Source: Chrysopilus asiliformis (taxonomy: Eukaryota > Arthropoda > Insecta > Diptera > Rhagionidae). From it: a stretch of 64,000 nucleotides of DNA. Position numbers and translations under genes: made by a program. The stretch is taken from NCBI GenBank assembly GCA_964034945.1, contig CAXIUK010000006.1, positions 1-64,000 of the forward strand, read 5' to 3'. Positions 14,509 through 25,839 of the stretch are shown here, piece after piece (within the stretch, counting starts at the first letter, position 1; each line of letters begins with the position of its first letter). The notes beneath the pieces were generated by a model, which ran no database searches, had not been told where the DNA came from, and saw only the letters and a program-made list of their open reading frames with translations.

Positions 14509-17477
14509 AGGTACTACAACTAAACCTGAATCATTGTGAAGCAGCACAGGATCTCCTGGAACAGACGGTTCGGGAACTCAAAATTGACGTGGCAGTGCTG
14601 AGCGAAGTATACAGGAGCAAACCGCATGAAGTGTGGGAAAAAGATAACACCGGTAAGGCGGCGATTTGGGTGTGCGGCCTCCAACCTCAACAAATCTGTG
14701 ATAGGATGAGCGGCGACTACTACGCCAGAGCAACTATTGGAGGTATCATCTTTTATAGCTGTTACATGCCGCCCAGCCTAAATCTGGAAGAGTTTGAGCT
14801 GGCTATAAATAATTTAGTCCTGGACGCGAGCGGTAAGAACCGGATAGTGGTTGCTGGGGACTTTAATGCGTGGGCAACTGACTGGGGCTGTACCCGAACC
14901 ACACAGAGAGGACGCATCCTAGCGGATGCAATGGCAACACTGGACTTAACCCTAATGAACGTAGGGACACAGCACACCTTCACCAAAAGGGGCTTTGGCT
15001 CCGTAATTGACCTAACCTTCCTCAGCAGTGTACTGGCCAGAAGAGCTAACTGGGTAGTTAGCCATGCATACACTCACAGCGACCATCAGGCGATCATCTG
15101 TGAACTACAAAGTGCAAGGAACACATCCAAAAGACGATTGACAGGCCCGATGTTCAATGGGTGGAAAGCCGAAACTTTTGACACAGACGCATTTGCAGTC
15201 ATGCTGGATAATCTGTCCATAAACGGCTCGGCCGCCGAAATGGCTGACCAGTTCGCGAGACAACTAGAGGGGGCGTGTGACGCTTCAATGAGCAGGAGGA
15301 CCTATGGGGGCCACCAAAAACCTGTTTATTGGTGGAACGACCACATTGCAAAACTGCGAAAGGAGTGCCACCGAAGTCGGAGAAAGTACCAGCGCTCGAG
15401 AGATGACGCAGAACACCAACAGCTACACCAGCAGTACAAGGCCGCAAAAAAAGAGCTGAAACACGCCATCAAAGAGAGCAAAAACAAAAGTTTTTTGGAT
15501 CTAATTAACCAAGCGGAAGAAGAGCCATGGGGAACGGCGTACAGGCTCGTAAGGAAAAAACTCCCATGCTATAGGAAACCAGCTCCAAGATGCCCAACGT
15601 TGCTGAGAGAGATAGTGAAGGAACTCTTCCCTAGACAAGAGAATTATGAGAACCAGTTGGCTACAGAGCACCAGAACTTCAACGTCCCGGACCTTACGAA
15701 GGATGAAATATTACGTGCAACCGAAAGATTTGGGGACAAAAAAGCACCTGGTCCAGATGGCATACCCAACCGAGCTTTTAAAACCGCGGCTAAATTACAC
15801 CCAGATACATTAATGAAGTTGTACAAAGCATGTCTGAACGAGGGAGTTTTCCCGGACCGGTGGAAGAAACAACGGTGAGTTCTAGTTCCAAAGGCTAACA
15901 AACCACCAGAGGATCCCTCCGGGTACCGCCCACTTTGCATGCTAGACACGGCAGGAAAGGTTCTGGAGCGAATCTTATGTGACAGACTGGATGCGGCCAT
16001 TGTGGAAGCAGGAGGACTAGCCCAGCGACAATACGGTTTCAGAACGGCGAGGTCCACGGTTGACGCCATTGATGAGCTTGTAAGAACCGCACGAGAGGCC
16101 ATAGAAGGGAAAAGCTGGAACCGAGGCTCAAAAGAGTACTGCCTAATTGTTACACTGGACGTTAAAAATGCCTTTAACTCTGCGAATTGGTCGCGCATAA
16201 CGGAAGCACTCGCAGGGTGGAACATACCCACTTACCTGAGCCGAATGGTCGATAGCTACTTTAAGCGTAGGGTTCTAATATATGACACATCCGAAAAGAC
16301 GGAGTATTATGTGACCACTGGTGGAGTCCCCCAAGGGTCAGTCTTAGGTCCGCTCCTATGGAACGCCATGTACGATGGCATACTCCGAGTACCGGTACCC
16401 GACGGTGTCAAGATAATCGGCTATGCTGATGATGTAGCGCTAGTTGTTACGGCGAAATTCTTGGAGGATGCTGTGTCAAAGACCAATATTGCTATCCTGG
16501 CAGTGAGGAGCTGGCTTGGAAAAGCTGGTCTACAACTGGCGGAGCACAAAACAGAGGCAGTGTTGGTCTCAAGTCGCAAGGTGCTGGAGACAGCAATGAT
16601 AAGGGTCGGAGACTGTGCAATACGCACGGAACCACATCTCAAGTACCTAGGCGTTTGCATAGATAGCAGGCTGAACTTCAAGAAGCATCTGGAGTATGCT
16701 GGTAACAAAGCTGCTCAGACATGTGCTGAACTGAGTAGAATGATGCCAAATATAGGTGGACCGAAACAGCAGAAGAGGCGACTCCTAAGTGGAGTAGTCA
16801 GGTCCATAATAATGTACGGTGCGCCAATATGGGCAGACAAAACTAGCGTGTCCTCTTACTGCCATGCAATAGAGGGAACCTACAGAAGATGTGCCCTAAG
16901 GATAATTAGTGCATATCGCACCACATCAACGGATGCAGCACATGTTATTGCAGGTTTGGTCCCCATCGACATTCTTGCAAAGGAAGCGAAGAATCTCTAC
17001 TATGAGAGAAAGCAGAAAGGAACCAATCAGGGAGAACGCCAAGTCAGACACAGTAACATAGAAGAGTGGCAGAGGCGATGGGATAGGTCCCGAAAGGGTC
17101 GATGGACAAGGAGACTGATTCCCAACATCATGGACTGGGTTAACAGGAAGCACGGCGAAGTGAACTACTATGTCACACAACTATTAACAGGACATGGTAG
17201 CTATCAGTCATACCTGCATAGGTTTAAGATTGCAGATAATCCAGGTTGCACGCACTGTGGTGCACTAACAACCGAGGATGCTGAGCACGTATTTTTCCAC
17301 TGCCCGAGGTACAATGGGGCTCGAGCGAAATTGCAAGTCATTTGTAACGAGCTGGTGACCCCAGAAAATATAGTGAAGCATATGCTCGAAAGCAGAAAGA
17401 ATTGGGATGCAGTGTGTGACATGGCAGCCTATGTACTGAAGGACCTTGCACAACTGGAGAAAAACAGCAGAACGTAG
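14505..17477 (+). pseudogene. ORF2 endonuclease-reverse transcriptase of E1, one nonsense codon
   Basis: A 990-codon frame for the protein that nicks the satellite and copies element RNA into it. The APE-type endonuclease at the N terminus has the expected residues: Asn in LNLNH (7-10), Glu34 in SEVYR, GDFNAW at 118-123, Asp169 and SDHQAI at 192-197. The reverse transcriptase shows KAPGPDGIP (about 413-421), motif A LDVKNAF with Asp552, motif B GVPQGS at 607-612 and the catalytic YADD at 640-643. A C-terminal C-x2-C-x9-H-x4-C motif starts at Cys915. The ATG overlaps the ORF1 stop as ATGA, an arrangement fitting termination-reinitiation as shown for the R1-clade element SART1. A TGA at 15876-15878 replaces Leu (TTA in E2 and E4) just upstream of the RT core, so the polymerase half is not made without read-through. 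No other lesion seen. Confidence 0.95.
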
Positions 17478-17638
17478 TGCGAAGAGGGGCCCTGTAGGCC
17501 GCAATCTCTCCCCGCGAAGTAATGCCTAGCGGTGGTCCCGCGGGGAGCAGAAAGAGTGGGGGTGGTTTTAGTGGGTAAAAATCCCACACCTGGCCGCTTA
17601 AGCGGCCAGAGTCTTTCGAAGATTTCCACCTCCCAATT
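17478..17638 (+). other. 3' UTR of family 1 with conserved RNA structure
   Basis: The element's 3' end, with these foldable parts: a 9-bp stem CTCCCCGCG/CGCGGGGAG (17508-17516 with 17539-17547); a hairpin GTGGG/CCCAC (17571-17575 with 17583-17587); a perfect 20-bp palindrome CTGGCCGCTTAAGCGGCCAG (17590-17609); and a closing stem TGGGGGTGG (17557-17565) with CCACCTCC (17626-17633) that brackets the last two and ends a few bases before the poly(A). The same layout exists in family 2 with different bases in the stems. The likely role is recognition by the reverse transcriptase during target-primed synthesis, as known for 3' UTRs of R1/R2-type elements. Equivalent copies: 25655-25815, 30571-30731, 42567-42727 and 51028-51188. 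Confidence 0.75.
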
Positions 17639-17663
17639 AAAAAAAAAAAAAAAAAAAAAAAAA

Positions 17664-19645
17664 GACTGACAGACAGACTGACAGACAGACTGACAGACAG
17701 ACAGACTGACAGACAGACTGACAGACAGACTGACAGACAGACTGACAGACAGACTGACAGACAGACTGACAGACTGACAGACAGACTGACAGACAGACTG
17801 ACAGACAGACTGACAGACAGACTGACAGACAGACTGACAGACAGACTGACAGACAGACTGACAGACAGACTGACAGACAGACTGACAGACAGACTGACAG
17901 ACAGACTGACAGACAGACTGACAGACAGACTGACAGACAGACTGACAGACAGACTGACAGACAGACTGACAGACAGACTGACAGACAGACTAACAGACAG
18001 ACTGACAGACAGACTGACAGACAGACTGACAGACAGACTGACAGACTGACTGACAGACAGACTGACAGACAGACTGACAGACAGACTGACAGACAGACTG
18101 ACAGACAGACTGACAGACAGACTGACAGACAGACTGACAGACAGACTGACAGACAGACTGACAGACAGACTGACAGACAGACTGACAGACAGACAGACTG
18201 ACAGACAGACTGACAGACAGACTGACAGACTGACTGACAGACAGACTGACAGACAGACTGACAGACTGACAGACTGACAGACAGACAGACTGACAGACAG
18301 ACAGACTGACAGACAGACTGACAGACAGACTGACAGACAGACTGACAGACAGACTGACAGACAGACTGACAGACTGACAGACAGACTGACAGACTGACAG
18401 ACAGACTGACAGACTGACAGACTGACAGACAGACTGACAGACAGACTGACAGACAGACTGACAGACAGACTGACAGACAGACTGACAGACAGACTGACAG
18501 ACAGACTGACAGACAGACTGACAGACAGACTGACAGACAGACTGACAGACAGACTGACAGACAGACTGACAGACAGACTGACAGACAGACTGACAGACAG
18601 ACTGACAGACAGACTGACAGACAGACTGACAGACAGACTGACAGACAGACTGACAGACAGACTGACAGACAGACTGACAGACAGACTGACAGACAGACTG
18701 ACAGACAGACTGACAGACAGACTGACAGACAGACTGACAGACAGACTGACAGACAGACTGACAGACAGACTGACAGACTGACAGACAGACTGACAGACAG
18801 ACTGACAGACTGACAGACAGACTGACAGACAGACTGACAGACAGACTGACAGACAGACTGACAGACAGACTGACAGACAGACTGACAGACAGACTGACAG
18901 ACAGACTGACAGACAGACTGACAGACAGACTGACAGACAGACTGACAGACAGACTGACAGACAGACTGACAGACAGACTGACAGACAGACTGACAGACAG
19001 ACTGACAGACAGACTGACAGACAGACTGACAGACAGACTGACAGACAGACTGACAGACAGACTGACAGACAGACTGACAGACAGACTGACAGACAGACTG
19101 ACAGACTGACAGACAGACTGACAGACAGACTGACAGACAGACTGACAGACAGACTGACAGACAGACTGACAGACAGACTGACAGACAGACTGACAGACAG
19201 ACTGACAGACAGACTGACAGACAGACTGACAGACAGACTGACAGACAGACTGACAGACAGACTGACAGACAGACTGACAGACAGACTGACAGACAGACTG
19301 ACAGACAGACTGACAGACAGACTGACAGACAGACTGACAGACAGACTGACAGACAGACTGACAGACAGACTGACAGACAGACTGACAGACAGACTGACAG
19401 ACAGACTGACAGACAGACTGACAGACAGACTGACAGACAGACTGACAGACAGACTGACAGACAGACTGACAGACAGACTGACAGACAGACTGACAGACAG
19501 ACTGACAGACAGACTGACAGACAGACTGACAGACAGACTGACAGACAGACTGACAGACAGACTGACAGACAGACTGACAGACAGACTGACAGACAGACTG
19601 ACAGACAGACTGACAGACAGACTGACAGACAGACTGACAGACAGA
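17664..19645. repeat. 12-bp satellite array between E1 and E2
   Basis: 1,982 bp of AGACTGACAGAC units. It contains scattered 8-bp and 4-bp phase changes, concentrated at about 17695-17775, 18030-18420 and 18775-18815, and a single C to A-type change (TAACAG) at 17991. No gene. Phase-change positions differ from those beside other copies, so this block is not an obvious recent duplicate of another one. Confidence 0.96.
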
Positions 19646-20670
19646 AATCCGGGACCGCTTAAGCGTAGGTTGGGCCTCAAGGAACTGGGGTAGGAGAAAC
19701 TCTCCGAGGGTATACCCGTTCTCGACTAATACGGCCCGCCCCCCTGCACACGATGCGCTGGATATACTTACATATAACATGGACAAAAAAGGAAAAAACA
19801 AGGAAAACAACGACGAAAATGCTAGGGAGATAATAGGAGATGATACCGTGAACCCTTTTGGGCGGAGCAACACGGTCCAGAGATCCCCTCCCCTGGGAAG
19901 GAGTCCCAAACCCCTCTTGGTGGAAAAGAGGAACACACCGGGAGACCAGGGAGCCGTAGAGACTGCAAAAGTGCTGAAAAAGGCGGAGACCACGGATAGC
20001 AAGATGCAGATTAGACCGCCGGAGAATGTAATCATCAAAGGCAAATTCATGGAGCTACAGTGGCACATCGATGCCCTCATCGACTTTATGCAGGACAAGC
20101 ATAACATACATGCCGAAATTAGAAGAAAGGCTGCCCAGATCAAAGACGCATGGCTGGAGGCGGCTTTAGAAGCAGAGGCGTTGAAGACCGCGCGGAGCCG
20201 GACAGAACTGGCACCCAAGATACGCAAGGAAGAGAAATCGATCCAAACCACAGCATCTCGGCATGATCTAAATAGAACCCGGCCGGTAGAACTAGTAGAA
20301 CTTACAGCGGAGACTCCGAAGCGGCGCAGAGATGGTGGCGAAAGCGAAAGTTCAAGCCCATCAGGCTTCTCCAATCCGAAGAGACGCAGACAGGCCCCTT
20401 CAAAGGTAGGGATGCTCAAAAGCGCTGTAGAAGGGAGGGAAAAAGAGGGAAAAAAAGCAAGGTGTCTGTCTCGTAGAGACGGTCAGAAGACGTGGATCCG
20501 CCTACAACGATCGCCAATAGATTTTTAAGTAAGAAATTTTAGTGAAAAGGAAACTAAAGAAACAATTTGATTGACCGTAATGGTACGGGATTTGACTTTC
20601 CGTTTGGTGAATTTTGGCATCTTGTACCTAAAACTCAAATTTCACTTGCAACACTACGAACAATGTTTAA

Positions 20671-20838
20671 TAGGGCATTTTCATAAATGTACTCGGAACT
20701 TACGCAAATTGCACAAAACATTTTCTTCGTAAACTAAACGAATAACAAGTAAACTAAACAAATAACATAAACTGGGTTATTTATTAAGAAAAATCTTTTG
20801 TGTTATTTGCAGAACTTGAATTTATGAAAACGCCCATA
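20671..20838. repeat. Imperfect inverted repeat (fold-back segment) in the E2 insertion
   Basis: The left arm begins at about 20671 with AGGGCATTTTCATAAAT. Its reverse complement recurs at the right as ATTTATGAAAACGCCC (20820-20835), and the match continues inward for about 50 bp per arm with small gaps. MITE-like or a decayed hairpin element. Confidence 0.55.
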
Positions 20839-20923
20839 GATAAAAAACAAATAAAAATAAAATTACACGATAAAAGCAACGAAGCAATTTCAATTTAGAG
20901 CAACTAAAAACAGTGTTCAAAAC

Positions 20924-21159
20924 CATGGCCGAATTATACAAGGTCTGTTTGACAGCTCAGTTGCTTCTGGCTCTGACGTCATCGGCAAGAAATTCTTATA
21001 CGATTCAATGGGAATTTTCCCTTTTTATATGAAATATTATTGAAATTAGCGCACACACAATCAACATTAGAAAGAATGCACCGATATTTCTTGCCAATGA
21101 CGTAGCAAAATGGTGGCTGTTAAAAAGCAACCAGCGGACCTGTGTTTAATTCGGCCATG
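20924..21159. repeat. 236-bp imperfect palindrome, MITE-like
   Basis: The ends are CATGGCCGAATTA at 20924 and TAATTCGGCCATG ending at 21159, exact reverse complements over 13 bp. Internal blocks also match in inverse order, for example ACGTCATCGGCAAGAAAT near 20977 against the complement of ATTTCTTGCCAATGACGT near 21086. The whole segment would fold into one long hairpin. No convincing target duplication at its edges and no coding capacity. Reads as a small fold-back element nested in the larger insertion. Confidence 0.6.
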
Positions 21160-22680
21160 CGATCGATGCACATTTTTCCTTCTCCCGCCAAGTTAAGATC
21201 GAAATTGTTTCTCTTTAAGTTTTCCGCTCTTGTTCAAAGCGGTTTGTATGCTTTGCATAAAAATGAATGAAAGGTTCGAGCGATGGCTGCTGTTGGATGA
21301 TGCACACACACATATAAGTATGCATTTCATTAGTAAGAGAGCGATATCTCGGTCCCAGCATTAAAGTTGTGTTCTCAAAGCAAATTAAAACCATAATTTT
21401 TTCACGTTCTTTGGAGCGTTTTACTGAAATTCTGAATTTCGTTTTCTCGAGAGTGATTTTTATTTTCAATTTTTTTCAATTCCTCCAAAGCGAATTGAAC
21501 CGAAATAATATGAATAGCCAGAATCAGAACAACCCATTTAGAGAAGAGAAACAATCAAGTTCTATATGAGATTCAATACACACAAAGAAAGCATAAAAAG
21601 AGTATACATGTGAAATCTGTACTGCAAGCAGCAGACACAGCATAACAGCGGAGTAAAAATTTTGATTTTGCTTTTTAAATACATAATTGAACATAGTTTA
21701 ACATAACAAAATACCCTATACAATGCTTTAATGTAGCCCTCATCTTATAACACAGGTTTTGTTCAGATATCACCACAAACTATCGAGTTTCATCGATTGC
21801 AAATTTGTTATCATGGCAGCAAGCCGATTTTCTAATTTGTACCCCCATTACCAAAATCCAAGACGTATCCACGTCAAAAGGAAAAGGTTGAACCAGGATG
21901 GAAGGAAGCCCGCGCACTCACCCACGTCCGCGCGAAACTGAGGAAAAAACCGGCGAAGCCAGACGCCATAGTGGTACATAGCACTGGGGCCGCAAGCTAC
22001 GCTGACATTTTGAAGAAGGTCAGAAACGAACCACAGCTGAGGGATATCGGGAACACGGTCCAGGGGATAAGGAAAACGGCCAAGGGGGACCTACTCATTG
22101 AACTGGGAAAACCTGCAGACCCCAATACAGCACAATACCGAGAAATTATGGGCAAAATCCTAGGTGACAGTGCGGAGGTGCGGATGCTCACACATGAGGT
22201 AACGGTTGAGGTCAGAGATCTGGACGAGATTACTACAAAGGATGAGCTTCATGAAGCCCTATGTAATCAGATTCAGGCCTTGAAGGAACTCCCACCCACT
22301 TCAATTCGCTCACTTCGGAAGGCCTACGGTGGAACACAGACGGCAACGTTGAGCCTACCAGCGCAAATGGCTGCGACATTGTTAAACGTTTGCAGGGTAA
22401 AAGTTGGATGGTCGTCTTGCCGAGTACGTGAGAAGGTATCCCCCACACGCTGCTATAAATGCTTGGCATTTGGTCATATAGCAGTAAGGTGTAATAGCAC
22501 AGAGGACTGGCACAATAGGTGCTTTAAATGTTCCGAAATGGGGCACAATGCTAGAGAGTGCAAAGGCAAGGCGTCATGCGCATACTGTAAAGCGGGGAAA
22601 CTGGAAGACGTGGAGCACCCCACGGGCAGCAGAGCGTGTCCAGCCTACCAGACGGCGATGAAGGACCTCTATCGTAAGAT

Positions 22681-25654
22681 ATGAAGGTACTACAACTAAA
22701 CCTCAATCATTGTGAAGCAGCACAGGATCTCCTGGAACAGACGGTTCGGGAACTCAAAATTGACGTGGCAGTGCTGAGCGAAGTATACAGGAGCAAACCG
22801 CATGAAGTGTGGGAAAAAGATAACACCGGTAAGGCGGCGATTTGGGTGTGCGGCCTCCAACCTCAACAAATCTGTGATAGGATGAGCGGCGACTACTACG
22901 CCAGAGCAACTATTGGAGGTATCATCTTTTATAGCTGTTACATGCCGCCCAGCCTAAATCTGGAAGAGTTTGAGCTGGCTATAAATAATTTAGTCCTGGA
23001 CGCGAGCGGTAAGAACCGGATAGTGGTTGCTGGGGACTTTAATGCGTGGGCAACTGACTGGGGCTGTACCCGAACCACACAGAGAGGACGCATCCTAGCG
23101 GATGCAATGGCAACACTGGACTTAACCCTAATGAACGTAGGGACACAGCACACCTTCACCAAAAGGGGCTTTGGCTCCGTAATTGACCTAACCTTCCTCA
23201 GCAGTGTACTGGCCAGAAGAGCTAACTGGGTAGTTAGCCATGCATACACTCACAGCGACCATCAGGCGATCATCTGTGAACTACAAAGTGCAAGGAACAC
23301 ATCCAAAAGACGATTGACAGGCCCGATGTTCAATGGGTGGAAAGCCGAAACTTTTGACACAGACGCATTTGCAGTCATGCTGGATAATCTGTCCATAAAC
23401 GGCTCGGCCGCCGAAATGGCTGACCAGTTCGCGAGACAACTAGAGGGGGCGTGTGACGCTTCAATGAGCAGGAGGACCTATGGGGGCCACCAAAAACCTG
23501 TTTATTGGTGGAACGACCACATTGCAAAACTGCGAAAGGAGTGCCACCGAAGTCGGAGAAAGTACCAGCGCTCGAGAGATGACGCAGAACACCAACAGCT
23601 ACACCAGCAGTACAAGGCCGCAAAAAAAGAGCTGAAACACGCCATCAAAGAGAGCAAAAACAAAAGTTTTTTGGATCTAATTAACCAAGCGGAAGAAGAG
23701 CCATGGGGAACGGCGTACAGGCTCGTAAATAAAACAACTCCCATGCTATAGGAAACCAGCTCCAAGATGCCCAACGTTGCTGAGAGAGATAGTGAAGGAA
23801 CTCTTCCCTAGACAAGAGAATTATGAGAACCAGTTGGCTACAGAGCACCAGAACTTCAACGTCCCGGACCTTACGAAGGATGAAATATTACGTGCAACCG
23901 AAAGATTTGGGGACAAAAAAGCACCTGGTCCAGATGGCATACCCAACCGAGCTTTTAAAACCGCGGCTAAATTACACCCAGATACATTAATGAAGTTGTA
24001 CAAAGCATGTCTGAACGAGGGAGTTTTCCCGGACCGGTGGAAGAAACAACGGTTAGTTCTAGTTCCAAAGGCTACCAAACCACCAGAGGATCCCTCCGGG
24101 TACCGCCCACTTTGCATGCTAGACACGGCAGGAAAGGTTCTGGAGCGAATCTTATGTGACAGACTGGATGCGGCCATTGTGGAAGCAGGAGGACTAGCCC
24201 AGCGACAATACGGTTTCAGAACGGCGAGGTCCACGGTTGACGCCATTGATGAGCTTGTAAGAACCGCACGAGAGGCCATAGAAGGGAAAAGCTGGAACCG
24301 AGGCTCAAAAGAGTACTGCCTAATTGTTACACTGGACGTTAAAAATGCCTTTAACTCTGCGAATTGGTCGCGCATAACGGAAGCACTCGCAGGGTGGAAC
24401 ATACCCACTTACCTGAGCCGAATGGTCGATAGCTACTTTAAGCGTAGGGTTCTAATATATGACACATCCGAAAAGACGGAGTATTATGTGACCACTGGTG
24501 GAGTCCCCCAAGGGTCAGTCTTAGGTCCGCTCCTATGGAACGCCATGTACGATGGCATACTCCGAGTACCGGTACCCGACGGTGTCAAGATAATCGGCTA
24601 TGCTGATGATGTAGCGCTAGTTGTTACGGCGAAATTCTTGGAGGATGCTGTGTCAAAGACCAATATTGCTATCCTGGCAGTGAGGAGCTGGCTTGGAAAA
24701 GCTGGTCTACAACTGGCGGAGCACAAAACAGAGGCAGTGTTGGTCTCAAGTCGCAAGGTGCTGGAGACAGCAATGATAAGGGTCGGAGACTGTGCAATAC
24801 GCACGGAACCACATCTCAAGTACCTAGGCGTTTGCATAGATAGCAGGCTGAACTTCAAGAAGCATCTGGAGTATGCTGGTAACAAAGCTGCTCAGACATG
24901 TGCTGAACTGAGTAGAATGATGCCAAATATAGGTGGACCGAAACAGCAGAAGAGGCGACTCCTAAGTGGAGTAGTCAGGTCCATAATAATGTACGGTGCG
25001 CCAATATGGGCAGACAAAACTAGCGTGTCCTCTTACTGCCATGCAATAGAGGGAACCTACAGAAGATGTGCCCTAAGGATAATTAGTGCATATCGCACCA
25101 CATCAACGGATGCAGCACATGTTATTGCAGGTTTGGTCCCCATCGACATTCTTGCAAAGGAAGCGAAGAATCTCTACTATGAGAGAAAGCAGAAAGGAAC
25201 CAATCAGGGAGAACGCCAAGTCAGACACAGTAACATAGAAGAGTGGCAGAGGCGATGGGATAGGTCCCGAAAGGGTCGATGGACAAGGAGACTGATTCCC
25301 AACATCATGGACTGGGTTAACAGGAAGCACGGCGAAGTGAACTACTATGTCACACAACTATTAACAGGACATGGTAGCTATCAGTCATACCTGCATAGGT
25401 TTAAGATTGCAGATAATCCAGGTTGCACGCACTGTGGTGCACTAACAACCGAGGATGCTGAGCACGTATTTTTCCACTGCCCGAGGTACAATGGGGCTCG
25501 AGCGAAATTGCAAGTCATTTGTAACGAGCTGGTGACCCCAGAAAATATAGTGAAGCATATGCTCGAAAGCAGAAAGAATTGGGATGCAGTGTGTGACATG
25601 GCAGCCTATGTACTGAAGGACCTTGCACAACTGGAGAAAAACAGCAGAACGTAG
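22681..25654 (+). pseudogene. ORF2 endonuclease-reverse transcriptase of E2, +1 frameshift
   Basis: Same domains as in E1. The endonuclease frame starts at ATG 22681, which overlaps the ORF1 stop, and runs to a stop at 23749-23751. E1 reads GTAAGGAAAAAACTCCC, while this copy reads GTAAATAAAACAACTCCC (near 23727-23742), one base longer. The RT half therefore continues in the next frame, open from before 23777 to the stop at 25652-25654. The RT half is intact, with motif A LDVKNAF, GVPQGS, YADD and the C-terminal CCHC. Leu is present at the codon that is TGA in E1 (24053-24055). The break falls in the linker between endonuclease and RT, so either half alone could be translated but not the fusion. 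Confidence 0.94.
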
Positions 25655-25839
25655 TGCGAAGAGGGGCCCTGTAGGCCGCAATCTCTCCCCGCGAAGTAAT
25701 GCCTAGCGGTGGTCCCGCGGGGAGCAGAAAGAGTGGGGGTGGTTTTAGTGGGTAAAAATCCCACACCTGGCCGCTTAAGCGGCCAGAGTCTTTCGAAGAT
25801 TTCCACCTCCCAATTAAAAAAAAAAAAAAAAAAAAAAAA

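Larger units (their letters stand above)
12907..17663 (+). mobile_element. R1-clade non-LTR retrotransposon, family 1 copy E1 (full length, defective)
   Basis: This copy has a 133-bp 5' UTR, ORF1, ORF2 overlapping ORF1 by ATGA, a 161-bp 3' UTR (17478-17638) and a 25-nt poly(A) (17639-17663). There are no terminal repeats. The 5' junction is satellite ...TGACAGACAGA followed by AATCCGGG, and the 3' side resumes at GACTGACAG. The 5' junction is identical in E2, E4 and E5. The domain order (gag-like with three CCHC knuckles; APE endonuclease, RT, CCHC) and insertion into a simple repeat fit the R1 clade, near the microsatellite-specific Waldo/Mino group. It is defective through a 13-bp deletion in ORF1 and a TGA in ORF2, but is otherwise complete. 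The clade call is firm; the exact family is not settled without a phylogeny. Confidence 0.95.
20457..21875. mobile_element. Unclassified AT-rich insertion (about 1.42 kb) inside ORF1 of E2
   Basis: Absent from the other family 1 copies at the same site. It lies between runs of A, with a possible AAAA duplication (20453-20456 and 21876-21879) that cannot be proved in a homopolymer. A 12-bp inverted pair, GACGTGGATCCG at 20489-20500 and CGTATCCACGTC at 21864-21875 (one mismatch), looks like terminal inverted repeats. The right copy is exactly at the end, but the left copy is 32 bp inside. No long reading frame and no recognisable transposase; short frames of 60-84 codons inside show no family resemblance. 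Two further fold-back segments are nested in it. Most likely a non-autonomous DNA transposon, possibly composite. Confidence 0.75.
19779..22684 (+). pseudogene. ORF1 gag-like protein of E2, split by a 1.4-kb insertion
   Basis: The N-terminal part (from 19779) matches ORF1 of E1 up to the Lys-rich stretch at about 20456. After the insertion the frame resumes at about 21876 and runs to the TGA at 22682-22684. The downstream part is one continuous frame through the gag-like core, the segment LDEITTKDELHEAL missing from the other copies, and three CCHC zinc knuckles. This shows that the undamaged ORF1 is about 493 aa with the knuckles in frame. The 5' piece reads through into the insertion and stops at 20526-20528 (249 aa). 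The stop overlaps the ORF2 ATG at 22681 as ATGA. Confidence 0.92.
19646..25839 (+). mobile_element. R1-clade non-LTR retrotransposon, family 1 copy E2 (full length, with nested insertion)
   Basis: Same 5' junction and 133-bp 5' UTR as E1, a 161-bp 3' UTR and a 24-nt poly(A) (25816-25839) followed by GACTGACAG. It is the only copy in the window that keeps the 13 bp missing from ORF1 of E1, E4 and E5, so it represents the ancestral ORF1 frame. It is broken instead by a roughly 1.42-kb insertion in ORF1 and a +1 frameshift in ORF2. It is otherwise nearly identical to E1 at the nucleotide level. Confidence 0.95.

Noticed and set aside
15644..16231. 195-codon - strand frame inside ORF2, repeated in E2, E4 and E5
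   Set aside because: Antisense shadow of the RT domain; it recurs only because the copies are near identical, and it has no domain of its own.
12907..17663. LTR retrotransposon or retrovirus-like element
   Set aside because: No LTRs, protease or integrase; there is a poly(A) end, an APE endonuclease and LINE-type RT.
21369..21569. 66-codon frame and other small frames in the E2 insertion
   Set aside because: Short, AT-driven and Phe/Ile/Asn-rich, without any recognisable motif or shared copies.
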